Shown here: positions 48,775-57,140 of the stretch, piece after piece
How positions within the stretch are numbered: position 1 is the stretch's first letter
Layout: every line of letters starts with the position of its first letter
DNA from: Pleomorphomonas sp. NRK KF1
GTDB lineage: Bacteria > Pseudomonadota > Alphaproteobacteria > Rhizobiales > Pleomorphomonadaceae
DNA: 64,000 bases
Direction of reading: 5' to 3'
Assembly: GCF_023721755.1 (NCBI RefSeq)
Contig: NZ_JAMDLH010000001.1
Coordinates: forward strand, 496,001 to 560,000
Made by a program: the position numbers and the translations under genes
Notes under the pieces: model-generated
Told to the model about the DNA's origin: nothing
The model's database searches: none
The model's input: only the letters and a program-made list of their open reading frames with translations

Positions 48775-50037
48775 ATGACACCGGATCCACGCAACCTCCT
48801 CCGTTCCATGTTCGACGCGGCCATCGCCGCTGCCCAGCCGGATCTCTGCATTCCGCGCTTTCTGCCGCCTCGCCCGAAGGGTCGGCTGATCGTTCTTGGG
48901 GCGGGCAAGGCGTCGGCGGCCATGGCGCGCGCCGTGGAGCGGAACTGGGACGGGCCGATCGAAGGACTGGTGGTGACGCGGTACGGTTATGCCGTTCCCA
49001 CCGAACGCATAGAAATCGCCGAGGCGGCCCACCCGGTTCCCGACGCAGCCGGCCTTGAGGCGGCTCGACGCATGCGCGACATCGCCGCAAGCGCAGGCCC
49101 GGATGACACGGTGCTCTGTGTGATCTCCGGAGGCGGATCCTCGCTGCTCGCCTTGCCGCTCGACGGGATCAGCCTCGATGACAAGCAGGCGATCAACCGG
49201 GCGCTGCTTGCCTCCGGCGCGCCCATTTCGGAAATGAACTGCGTGCGCCGTCATCTGTCGGCGGTGAAGGGAGGGCGTCTGGCCGCGCTCGCCCACCCGG
49301 CAAAGGTGGTGACGCTGCTGATTTCCGACGTCCCCGGCGACAATCCCATCGACATCGCCTCAGGGCCGACCATTGGCGATCCGACAACTTCCGCCGACGC
49401 GCTGGCCATTGTCCGACGCTATCGCATCGCCCTTCCCAAAGCCGCGGAGGCCCTGCTCGTGAGCGGAGGCAGCGAGACGGTGAAGCCGGACGATGCGCGC
49501 CTTTCGGGCAGCGAGACGCACATCATCGCCGCGCCGCAAGCCTCGTTGGAGGCCGCCGCGTTCGTGGCTCGAGAGGCCGGCCTTGCCGTGCATATTCTCA
49601 GCGACGCCATCGAAGGCGAGGCACGTGATGTCGGCGCGGTTCTGAGCGGATTTGCCGCGCAGGTCGCCCGTCGCAGCCAGCCTTTCACGGCGCCTTGCGT
49701 GCTGCTGTCGGGCGGCGAGACCACCGTGACCTTGCGGGGCAAGGGACGCGGCGGTCGCAACGTGGAGTTTCTTCTGTCGCTCGGGCTGCATCTGCGCGGG
49801 ATCCCAAACGTCTGGGCGCTCGCCGGCGATACCGATGGCGTCGATGGCGTCGAGGAGATCGCCGGGGCCATCCTGACGCCCGACAGCCTTTCCCGCGCCT
49901 GGGCGCTCGGCATCAATCCACAAGCGGCCCTGGACAACAACGACGGCCATGGCTTCTTTGGTGCGCTCGACGACGCCGTCGTCACTGGTCCGACACTGAC
50001 CAACGTCAACGACTTCCGGGCAATCGTGATCGTCTGA
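48775..50037 (+). CDS. Glycerate 2-kinase (MOFRL family, TtuD/GckA-like)
   Basis: A 420-residue protein from the ATG at 48775, six bases after GAGGAGA. It shows the type-II glycerate kinase pattern: GRLIVLGAGKASAAMARAVERNW, VISGGGSSLLALPLDGISLDDKQAINRALLASGAPISEMNCVRRHLSAVKGGRLA, LLISDVPGDNPIDIASGPTIGDPTTSADAL, and the C-terminal MOFRL motif GRGGRNVEFLLSLGLHLRGIPNVWALAGDTDGVDG. It phosphorylates glycerate to 2-phosphoglycerate; similar proteins have been annotated as hydroxypyruvate reductase. It ends the plus-strand group and is probably fed by hydroxypyruvate or glycerate. Confidence 0.9.
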   Translation: MTPDPRNLLRSMFDAAIAAAQPDLCIPRFLPPRPKGRLIVLGAGKASAAMARAVERNWDGPIEGLVVTRYGYAVPTERIEIAEAAHPVPDAAGLEAARRMRDIAASAGPDDTVLCVISGGGSSLLALPLDGISLDDKQAINRALLASGAPISEMNCVRRHLSAVKGGRLAALAHPAKVVTLLISDVPGDNPIDIASGPTIGDPTTSADALAIVRRYRIALPKAAEALLVSGGSETVKPDDARLSGSETHIIAAPQASLEAAAFVAREAGLAVHILSDAIEGEARDVGAVLSGFAAQVARRSQPFTAPCVLLSGGETTVTLRGKGRGGRNVEFLLSLGLHLRGIPNVWALAGDTDGVDGVEEIAGAILTPDSLSRAWALGINPQAALDNNDGHGFFGALDDAVVTGPTLTNVNDFRAIVIV

Positions 50038-50195
50038 AGTGCTAGGTCGCCGGATTCCGCTTGTACGAGCGAACTTTAGCGAAAATTTCATCTGCCTGAG
50101 CGCTAATCGGTAGGTGGCGCGCATCGCAGGCGACCGAACTGCGTACCGCCGCGAACTGCGTGAGGGTGCCCCCGCCGAAAGCGGGGTGTTTCGTG

Positions 50196-51518
50196 ATGCG
50201 CTCGAATGAAGTCGGCACAGCGGACAAGCGGGTGCGGCGCACGCTGAGACAAGCGAGGACCGATAGGTCCGGAGCCGTCAGTGTTATCTTTGCCCTGCTC
50301 ATCCTGCCACTTATGATCGCTGTGGGAGCAGCGGTCGATTATGCGATCGCAGCCCGTACCAGGGAGATGCTGCAGGCGGCCGCCGATGCCGCCGCAGTCG
50401 GAGCCATATCCATGAGTTCGAGCGCCGTTAAGCAAGTCATCGCTAGCGGCACGTCGGGGGAAATCAAGGTAGCGGAGAGCGACGCCCTGAAGATTGCCCA
50501 AACCAATTTCAGCGGATCGAGGTTCTCGGATATTACTTCGTCGCAGATATCGGTGCAGTATACCGGAAATACGTTCAGCTCCGACGTCGCCCTAACATCG
50601 GAGGTCCCAACCTACTTTGTGCGTATTTTTGGTGTCGATACGGTAACGGTTTCGGTGCGAGCTACCGCGCAGAACAAGCCAATCTATTACTACAACTTCT
50701 ATGTTCTGATCGACAACAGCCCATCCATGGGTCTCGGCGCCACGGCGGCCGACATTTCCGCCCTCGAGGCTGTGAACGGCGGGTGCGCCTTTGCCTGCCA
50801 CATCACGGGGGCGAGCTATGACACATATGCCCTGGCTCAGAAGCAGGGCATCACCTTGCGTTACAAGGTGGTGTCGAGGGCTGTACAGTCGATGATCACC
50901 AATGCTGCTGCCAGCCAACTGGTATCGAACCAGTACAAAATGGCAGTCTATTCCCTAGGCGCTGATGCGCAGACCACCAAGCTGACGCAGGTTGCCGGTC
51001 TGTCGTCATCTCTCGCGTCCGTCGCCTCTGCGGCAGCCAACGTCGATCTCATGACGATTCCGTACCAGAACTACAACAACGATCAACAAACCGACCTTCT
51101 AGCTGCGCTGAACGGCATCAGAAGCATCATGGGCGTGAGTGGTAGCGGATTGTCGGCGAACGATCCGATCAAGGTGCTGTTTCTCATCAGCGATGGCGTT
51201 GAGGACGCGGAACGTCCGAAGAACTGCTGGGAGAAGCTGAACGGAAATCGCTGCCAGCAACCACTCGACACGACACCCTGCGTCTCGATCAAGGCCAACG
51301 ACGTCAAACTCGCCAGCCTCTATACCACGTACCAGAAGATCCCGAGCAACACTTGGTATACGACCTGGATCGCACCGTTCCAAACGAGGATCGCGACCAA
51401 GATGAAGGCCTGCGCCTCCGATGGTCTCTATGCCGAAGTACCGCCGTCCGGCGACGTCAGCGCTGTTCTGACCCAGTTGTTCGCCAACGTGGTCAGCGAA
51501 ACGCACCTTACTCATTGA
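50196..51518 (+). CDS. TadG-like pilus assembly protein with von Willebrand A domain
   Basis: A 440-residue protein. Near residue 28 a hydrophobic segment (SGAVSVIFALLILPLMIAVGAAVDYAIAARTREMLQAAADAAAVGA) matches the TadE/TadG N-terminal membrane anchor. The C-terminal two thirds form a vWA-like domain with the metal-site start FYVLIDNSPSMG (Asp-x-Ser-x-Ser). The start is uncertain: the ATG at 50196 follows GCGGGG, whereas GTG at 50160 lies before a CCCCGC/GCGGGG hairpin (50170-50186) that may hide the ribosome site. No other tad gene is nearby, so it is an orphan. The remaining gap 50038-50195 shows nothing else. Confidence 0.8.
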   Translation: MRSNEVGTADKRVRRTLRQARTDRSGAVSVIFALLILPLMIAVGAAVDYAIAARTREMLQAAADAAAVGAISMSSSAVKQVIASGTSGEIKVAESDALKIAQTNFSGSRFSDITSSQISVQYTGNTFSSDVALTSEVPTYFVRIFGVDTVTVSVRATAQNKPIYYYNFYVLIDNSPSMGLGATAADISALEAVNGGCAFACHITGASYDTYALAQKQGITLRYKVVSRAVQSMITNAAASQLVSNQYKMAVYSLGADAQTTKLTQVAGLSSSLASVASAAANVDLMTIPYQNYNNDQQTDLLAALNGIRSIMGVSGSGLSANDPIKVLFLISDGVEDAERPKNCWEKLNGNRCQQPLDTTPCVSIKANDVKLASLYTTYQKIPSNTWYTTWIAPFQTRIATKMKACASDGLYAEVPPSGDVSAVLTQLFANVVSETHLTH

Positions 51519-51525
51519 GGCCCAG

Positions 51526-52599
51526 ATGAGAGGCTTGGAGCTATCCAGACTGTTCTACCGGGAGGTCGTTCGCCCCTGGCTGGACGAGGCATTTCCGAGC
51601 CTCAGGCACGATGCGGGCATTTTCGGCTATGGCTCCGAGCTACTTGGCCTCGACGACGACATGTCGCGTGACCACAACTGGGGACCACGCGTCCAGCTGG
51701 TGGTGACCGGGGCCGATTTCGCCGCTCATGCCGAGGCCATCGTCAACGGCTTCGACGCGGTCAAGCCCGCCAGCTTTCTCAGCGAACCCATCGGTTACCG
51801 GTCCCGTCCTCATCCCCCCATTGTCGCGGATGACGCTCTTGGTCGGGTGGAGCATGGTGTCGAGGTCTTCACCGCCGCAGGAATACTGAGAACGCGGCTG
51901 GCTCTCGATCCGGCTGCCTCCGTTGATACCCTGACCTGGCTATCCCTGCCCGAACAAAGAGTGCTGGAGCTGACCGCCGGCGAGGTTTTTCATGACGGCC
52001 TCGGAGAGCTTTCAAACCTCCGGGATACCTTCGCCAACTGCCCGCACGACGTCAGTCTCTACAAGCTCTCGGCCCAGTGGCGCCGCATTGCCGACGAGCA
52101 GGCCTTTGTCGGACGAGCCGGTCATGTCGGCGACGATCTCGGCTCGCGCGTCATCACTGCAAGGCTCGTACACGACGTCATGCGCATATGCTTTCTTCTG
52201 GAGCGGCAGTACTCACCCTACCCGAAATGGTTCGGCTCGGCTTTCGCCCGCTTGTCCGCAGCCAAGACGCTGACGCCGCTGCTCAACGCAGCTATGACGG
52301 CGGAGAGTTGGGAGGACCGGCAACGCTATCTGGCCCAGGCCTATCTAGCTGCCGCCGAAATGCACGAACCGGCCGGCTTTTCACTCTCCGTCACGCCCAG
52401 GATCGGCCCGTACTTCGGTCGTCCGTTCCTGACGATCAATGCCGAAGATATCAGCGCCGGGCTGGCCTCCGCGATCACCGACCCGCTCCTTCGCGGACGG
52501 GCAGTCATCGGCTCGATAGACCAGATTACCGACGCCACGCCGCTGATCGTCGCGCCGGACCGAGCGCGGCAGGTGATGTCGATCCTGCATCAGACGTGA
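51526..52599 (+). CDS. DUF4037-type protein with nucleotidyltransferase-like N-terminus
   Basis: A 357-residue protein starting seven bases after the TadG-like stop, with GAGG before the ATG. The N-terminal part FGYGSELLGLDDDMSRDHNWGPRVQLVV resembles the G-S-x-x-x-D-x-D pattern of minimal nucleotidyltransferases and is typical of DUF4037 proteins. The middle and C-terminal helical region (VHDVMRICFLLERQYSPYPKWFGSAFARL) also fits that family, whose function is unknown. Its closeness to the TadG gene suggests one transcript, but a functional link is not evident. Confidence 0.75.
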   Translation: MRGLELSRLFYREVVRPWLDEAFPSLRHDAGIFGYGSELLGLDDDMSRDHNWGPRVQLVVTGADFAAHAEAIVNGFDAVKPASFLSEPIGYRSRPHPPIVADDALGRVEHGVEVFTAAGILRTRLALDPAASVDTLTWLSLPEQRVLELTAGEVFHDGLGELSNLRDTFANCPHDVSLYKLSAQWRRIADEQAFVGRAGHVGDDLGSRVITARLVHDVMRICFLLERQYSPYPKWFGSAFARLSAAKTLTPLLNAAMTAESWEDRQRYLAQAYLAAAEMHEPAGFSLSVTPRIGPYFGRPFLTINAEDISAGLASAITDPLLRGRAVIGSIDQITDATPLIVAPDRARQVMSILHQT

Positions 52600-52638
52600 T
52601 CGGCTTCTGCCGAAGCAAGCCCTGGTGGCGTCGTCCTG

Positions 52639-53511
52639 TTATTGAACGCCTATCTCTGACACATGTCGCAGTTTGTCGGGATTGCGGGTCACGTAGATGG
52701 CTGTGATCCGCCCTTCGATGACATCCAGAGCGGTCGTCTGCAGGGTGCCGCCCGCCTCGATCGTGACGAACCCGGGCAAGCCGTCGATCGTCGCATAACG
52801 GATGATCTGCGAAGGTTGGATGGCAAAGCTCCGAGCCATCTCGGCATGCCGGGCCAGAACCGCTTCGAGGCCGACCAGTGGCGCAAGCGATGCGACGATC
52901 CTGCCGCCACCATCGGCAATCGCCACCACATCTTCAGCCAAAAGGGCGCGAAGAGCGGTCATGTCCCCGCTTCGCGACGCGGTGAAGAAAGCCCGTGCCA
53001 ACTCGAGCCCACGATCCTTGTCGACGGCAAAGCGGGGACGGGCTTCCTGGATATGGGCTCGCGCCCTGCTCGCCAGCTTGCGGCAGGCAGGTGCTTCGCG
53101 CCCGACGATGTCGGCCACCTGATCAAAGGGCATTCCGAAGATGTCGTGCAAAAGAAACGCTGCTCGCTCCAATGGCGACAGGCGTTCCAAGGCAATCATC
53201 AAGGGCAAGGTGATGTCGTCGGCCTGATCATGGTCCTCAGGGTCGAAGTACGGTTCGGGCAACCACGGGCCGACATAGGCCTCGCGCCGACGGCGGGCCG
53301 ATTGCAGCTCGTTCAAACAGAGCCTCGTGACGATTCGACGCAGAAAGGCCGCTGGCTCGCGCACCGCTTGGTGATCGACGGCAAGCCAGCGAACTGCGGT
53401 CTCCTGAACGATGTCCTCCGCCTCGGCGACCGATCCCAGCATGCGATAGGCAATCCGGATCAGGCCGGGACGGAGGTTCGACAAGATGCGCTCGGGAGAC
53501 TCTTCGCTCAT
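52639..53511 (-). CDS. ECF sigma factor of the ECF41 (SigJ) type with C-terminal SnoaL-like domain
   Basis: A 290-residue sigma factor. Region 2 is IRIAYRMLGSVAEAEDIVQETAVRWL, region 4 is LERLSPLERAAFLLHDIFGMPFDQVADIVGREAPACRKLASRARAHI. ECF41 hallmarks are present: WLPEP in the linker, DGGGR (usual form DGGGK) and NPDKL in a C-terminal SnoaL/NTF2-like extension of about 120 residues that regulates activity. It is 19 bases after a monooxygenase-like gene, which has an ECF41-type promoter upstream, so the sigma factor is probably autoregulated through the two-gene operon. No classical anti-sigma gene is present, as expected for ECF41. Confidence 0.9.
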   Translation of the reverse strand: MSEESPERILSNLRPGLIRIAYRMLGSVAEAEDIVQETAVRWLAVDHQAVREPAAFLRRIVTRLCLNELQSARRRREAYVGPWLPEPYFDPEDHDQADDITLPLMIALERLSPLERAAFLLHDIFGMPFDQVADIVGREAPACRKLASRARAHIQEARPRFAVDKDRGLELARAFFTASRSGDMTALRALLAEDVVAIADGGGRIVASLAPLVGLEAVLARHAEMARSFAIQPSQIIRYATIDGLPGFVTIEAGGTLQTTALDVIEGRITAIYVTRNPDKLRHVSEIGVQ

Positions 53512-53530
53512 GGTGAGATCACCCTCCTCG

Positions 53531-53872
53531 TCAACGGTCCAAGTGAACAGAGTTCACCTTGTAGAGCGCGGGCGAGACGGACTTGGCCAGCGCGGAAAAC
53601 CGCATCAGGAGTTCCCTGGACTCCGGCTTGTTCATGAAGGCTGAAAAGTGTTCCTTCGACGCCCATTGCGCATAGTTTGCCACCTTCGTTCCATCGAGAC
53701 TGCTGTGTACGCTGACCGATATGAATCCCGGTTCGTGTCGGATCGTACTTTCGGTGATTTCGGACAGCAGTCGGGCGAGATCCGCCTGCTTTGCCGGTTC
53801 GACCTCGTATAGGTTGATCAAAGTCACTCGTTCAGTCTCGGCGTCGATCGTCGCGATTGTTCCGCGGGGCAT
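53531..53872 (-). CDS. Antibiotic biosynthesis monooxygenase (ABM)-domain protein
   Basis: A 113-residue protein beginning MPRGTIATIDAETERVTLINLYEVEPAKQADLARLLSEITESTIRHEPGFISVSVHSSLDGTKVANYAQWASKEHFSAFM, the ABM dimeric alpha-beta barrel pattern. The ATG at 53872 is six bases after AGGAG; longer starts at 53878 and 53905 fit poorly because the ECF41-type -10 lies at 53906-53909. Members include quinol monooxygenases and haem-degrading relatives; the substrate here is unknown. It is the first gene of the operon with the ECF41 sigma factor, and such enzymes are typical ECF41 partners. Confidence 0.8.
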   Translation of the reverse strand: MPRGTIATIDAETERVTLINLYEVEPAKQADLARLLSEITESTIRHEPGFISVSVHSSLDGTKVANYAQWASKEHFSAFMNKPESRELLMRFSALAKSVSPALYKVNSVHLDR

Positions 53873-53905
53873 CGTCATCTCCTGTGCGGGTATTGCACAT
53901 GTCAT

Positions 53906-53932
53906 GACAGGGCAAACGAGCGGAATGTGACA
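53906..53932 (-). promoter_or_regulatory. ECF41-type promoter for the monooxygenase-sigma factor operon
   Basis: On the minus strand TGTCACA (53932-53926) is followed after exactly 16 bases by TGTC (53909-53906). The ECF41 consensus is TGTCACA-N16-CGTC, so the -35 is perfect and the -10 matches three of four positions. It lies about 35 bases upstream of the ATG at 53872. It implies that the sigma factor transcribes its own operon. Confidence 0.7.
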
Positions 53933-54142
53933 TGTTCCGTTTTTTTAGAGCCTTGACCGTCAGCTTGGCGAGTGCCTGATCCTGCGCCCTTCGGTCGCTT
54001 TCGCTTGAATCGAGCCGGCTTTCAAATCAACCAGTAGTTGTTTCTCATATGGATATCCGGTCAGGAAGGGTACATGTGCCGGTTCGGCACACTTCCGTGG
54101 TGGAATGGTCACCGAAACGATGCCGGACGCCTTGATCGGCCT

Positions 54143-54214
54143 GGGTGTTGTAAATACCCCCTCAACACCCTAGGTATTTTTGACCCGCTCAGCAGCAATC
54201 TCGAATACCGTGTT
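54143..54214 (+). promoter_or_regulatory. Interleaved complementary segments upstream of flgE, possible leader switch
   Basis: GGGTGTTG (54143-54150) is complementary to CAACACCC (54163-54170), and AAATACC (54152-54158) to GGTATTT (54173-54179); the two stems interlock. The middle block can instead pair with AATACC-GTGTT (54204-54214) as a bulged hairpin. The block lies 145-216 bases before the flgE ATG in a gene-free 486-base gap (53873-54358). Mutually exclusive structures or repeated protein-binding half-sites are both possible. The rest of the gap holds the ECF41 promoter and AT-rich sequence (54240-54300) that could include the flgE promoter. Confidence 0.4.
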
Positions 54215-54358
54215 AACGCCAGCTATGATGGCAGAAGAAGCTGAAATAACGTCAACTTCAATAGCGTTTTACTTTCAATTTTAGCTTTCAAACGACAAGC
54301 CTCGCGCAAGGGTGGCGGTGTTTCCTGCAAGCAATGACAGTGCTTCAGGAGATCAGCG

Positions 54359-55654
54359 ATGAGTCTTTACGGTGTCTTGCGCAGCGGCGTTTCCGGAATG
54401 AACGCCCAAGGCGGTCGGCTGGCCACCACTGCGGACAATATCGCCAACGCCAATACCGTCGGCTACAAGCGCGCCTCCACTGAGTTCTCCTCGATGGTGA
54501 TTGGCAACAGTCACTCTGGCGCCTATCAGCCGGCCGGCGTCACTACCCAGACGCGCTACGCCATCGGTGAGGCTGGCTCCTATCTTTCGACGACGAGCGG
54601 TCTGGACCTCGCCGTGACGGGCTCCGGCTTCTTCGTCGTCCAGGATGCGGGCGGCACTCCCTATCTCACCCGCGCCGGCTCCTTCGTGAAGCAGACCGAC
54701 GGCACCCTGAAGAATGCCGGCGGCTTCACCTTGCTCGGCTATGATCTGTCGGCCGGCCCTCCCTCCCCGTCCGCAAACAGCCTGACGGGGCTGGTTGAGG
54801 TCAACGTCAACGCCCTGGGCATGACGGCCTCGCCGACGACGAGCGGCTACATCACCGCGACGCTCAACTCCAACGCCACCGACGTGACCACCACCACGCC
54901 GCCGGGCGTACCAGCCAGTTCCAACACGGCCGCCTCCGTCTATACCAACAAAACCTCCATGACGACATACGACAACCTCGGCAACGAGGTGATGCTCGAT
55001 GTCTATTTCACCAAGACCGGATCCAACCAGTGGGAGTACGCGGTCTTCGATCGGGCTGGCGCCACGTCCGGTGGCTTCCCCTATGCCGCCACGGGTACGC
55101 CGGCGGTCGGTCCGCTGCTCGACTCCGGCACGCTCACCTTCGACGCCACCAACGGCAAGCTGACCGCTCCGGTCATGGCCTCCTTCTCCGTTCCGAACAA
55201 CGGGTCGTCGCAGACCATGACGCTTGACCTCTCGGGTATGACCCAGCTCGGCACCGAGGAGTTCAATCCGACCGGCGACACCGATGGCAACGCGGCTCAG
55301 GCGGTCGACAGCATCGAGATCAGCGACGAGGGTATCGTCTACGCCATCTTCGGCGACGGCACCCGCAAGGCCACCTTCCAGATCCCGCTGGCCAACGTGC
55401 CGAGCCCGGACAATCTGACGCCGGTTGCCGGCAACGCCTACGCCATCTCGATGGACTCGGGCGATCCCAGCGTCGGTTTCGCCGGTTCGTCGAGCTTCGG
55501 CGTCATCAAATCCTGGTCGTTGGAGCAATCCAACGCCGACATGGCCAACGAACTGACGGCCATGATCGAGGCGCAGCGCGGCTACACGGCCAACTCCAAG
55601 GTCTTCCAGACCGGCTCCGACCTGCTCGACGTTCTCGTCAACCTGAAGCGCTGA
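54359..55654 (+). CDS. flgE: Flagellar hook protein FlgE
   Basis: A 431-residue protein starting MSLYGVLRSGVSGMNAQGGRLATTADNIANANTVGYKRASTEFSSMV, with the rod/hook motif NIANANTxGYK. It ends with IEAQRGYTANSKVFQTGSDLLDVLVNLKR, the heptad-rich C-terminal helix of axial proteins. The central variable region (DVTTTTPPGVPASSN) and the GLDLAVTGSGFFVVQDAGG segment fit FlgE of Hyphomicrobiales. It polymerises into the hook outside the cell, exported by the flagellar type III system whose FlhA, FliQ and FliR lie downstream. First gene of a long operon. Confidence 0.95.
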   Translation: MSLYGVLRSGVSGMNAQGGRLATTADNIANANTVGYKRASTEFSSMVIGNSHSGAYQPAGVTTQTRYAIGEAGSYLSTTSGLDLAVTGSGFFVVQDAGGTPYLTRAGSFVKQTDGTLKNAGGFTLLGYDLSAGPPSPSANSLTGLVEVNVNALGMTASPTTSGYITATLNSNATDVTTTTPPGVPASSNTAASVYTNKTSMTTYDNLGNEVMLDVYFTKTGSNQWEYAVFDRAGATSGGFPYAATGTPAVGPLLDSGTLTFDATNGKLTAPVMASFSVPNNGSSQTMTLDLSGMTQLGTEEFNPTGDTDGNAAQAVDSIEISDEGIVYAIFGDGTRKATFQIPLANVPSPDNLTPVAGNAYAISMDSGDPSVGFAGSSSFGVIKSWSLEQSNADMANELTAMIEAQRGYTANSKVFQTGSDLLDVLVNLKR

Positions 55655-55680
55655 CTTCCAACCACTGGCGGATTCCTCCA

Positions 55681-57126
55681 ATGTCCCTCTCGATGGCCCT
55701 CAACGTCGCCAACTCCTCTCTGCAAACCTCCGGCGTGCAGACGGCGACGACGTCGCGCAACATCGCCGCCGGAAGGGAGGCCTCCTATTCCCGCAAGTCG
55801 ACGACGGTCATTACCGGCATCGGGGGAACCGTCCAGGTCGTGTCGATCCAGCGTGCGACCGACGCCGCCCTCTACAAGACCATGCTGAAGGCCACCTCGG
55901 CCGCAGCCACGCAGGACGCGCTGCTCGATGGCCTGACGAAGATGTCCCAGACTATCGGTGACCCGGAGCTCGACCAGAGCCCGGCCGCCAAGCTGGGAGA
56001 CCTCAACAACAAGCTCCAGCAGTATGCCGCCAACCCGAGCAACACCATCTTGGCTCAGGCGGTGCAGAGCTCTGCCACCACGCTGGCAAACACGCTCAAC
56101 CAGGCGACCACGACGGTGCAGGCCACGCGAGCCCTTGCCGACGCCGACATGGCTTCCTCCGTCCAGCGCATCAACGATCTGCTCGCCAAGATCGACTCCC
56201 TGAACACAAGCATTGTCCATGGAACCGTGACGGGCGCCGACGTCACCGACAATCTCGACAGCCGCGACAACCTGATCTCCCAGCTGTCCGAGGAGATCGG
56301 CATTTCAGTGGTGGCGCGCGACAACAACGACGTCGCCATCTACACCGATGGCGGCGTCGCCCTGTTCGAGACGCATCCGCGCGAGGTCACCTTCCAGGCG
56401 ACCAATGTTTTCAACGCCTCCACCATCGGCAACGCCGTCTACGTTGACGGTGTGGCCGTGGTCGGCGGCCCATCGTCGATGCCCAGCACGACCGGTCGCC
56501 TTGCCGGCCTCGCCACGCTGCGCGACGACGTCGGCGTCACCTACCAGAGCCAGCTCGACGAAATCGCCCGTGGTTTGATCGAAGTGTTCGCCGAAAGCGA
56601 TCCCGCCAGCGTCGGGCCGGACGTGCCGGGACTGTTTACCTGGCCGGCCGGCACCATTCCCGCAAGCGCCACCATCGAGACCGGCCTCGCCGGGCTCATC
56701 ATGGTCAATCCGGCCATCGACCCGACGACCGGCGGCAACCTCGATCTGATCCGCGACGGCATCACCTACGACTACAACACGACCGACGAAGCCGGCTTCA
56801 CCGAACGGCTGAACACGATGGTCACCGAGTTCGGCGAGGCGCGTGTTTTCGATCCGGATTCCGGCGCCGATCCCACCAACACGCTCTCCGACTACGCCGC
56901 TTCCTCGGCAAGCTGGCTCGAGTTCAACCGGCAACAGGTCGATACCTCCGCGACCTATCAGTCGACCATGCTGCAGCGCGCGTCCGAAGCGCTGTCCAAC
57001 ACAACCGGCGTCAACCTCGACGACGAGCTGTCCAAGCAGCTCGAGATCGAGCGCACTTTCGCGGCGTCCGCCAAGCTCATCGCGGCGGTCGACCAAATGC
57101 TTCAAGACCTGCTCAACGCCGTCTGA
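55681..57126 (+). CDS. flgK: Flagellar hook-associated protein 1 (FlgK)
   Basis: A 481-residue protein starting MSLSMALNVANSSLQTSGVQTATTSRNIAAGREASYSRKSTTV, the FlgK-type N-terminal helix with the NI-x-N-like segment here altered to NIAAGREASYSRK. It contains DLNNKLQQYAANPSN and the C-terminal helix LDDELSKQLEIERTFAASAKLIAAVDQMLQDLLNAV, typical of FlgK. It forms the first hook-filament junction. It starts 26 bases after flgE and is followed by flgL, as expected for the FlgK-FlgL junction pair. Confidence 0.93.
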   Translation: MSLSMALNVANSSLQTSGVQTATTSRNIAAGREASYSRKSTTVITGIGGTVQVVSIQRATDAALYKTMLKATSAAATQDALLDGLTKMSQTIGDPELDQSPAAKLGDLNNKLQQYAANPSNTILAQAVQSSATTLANTLNQATTTVQATRALADADMASSVQRINDLLAKIDSLNTSIVHGTVTGADVTDNLDSRDNLISQLSEEIGISVVARDNNDVAIYTDGGVALFETHPREVTFQATNVFNASTIGNAVYVDGVAVVGGPSSMPSTTGRLAGLATLRDDVGVTYQSQLDEIARGLIEVFAESDPASVGPDVPGLFTWPAGTIPASATIETGLAGLIMVNPAIDPTTGGNLDLIRDGITYDYNTTDEAGFTERLNTMVTEFGEARVFDPDSGADPTNTLSDYAASSASWLEFNRQQVDTSATYQSTMLQRASEALSNTTGVNLDDELSKQLEIERTFAASAKLIAAVDQMLQDLLNAV

Positions 57127-57140
57127 GAGAGGAGTGAGAC

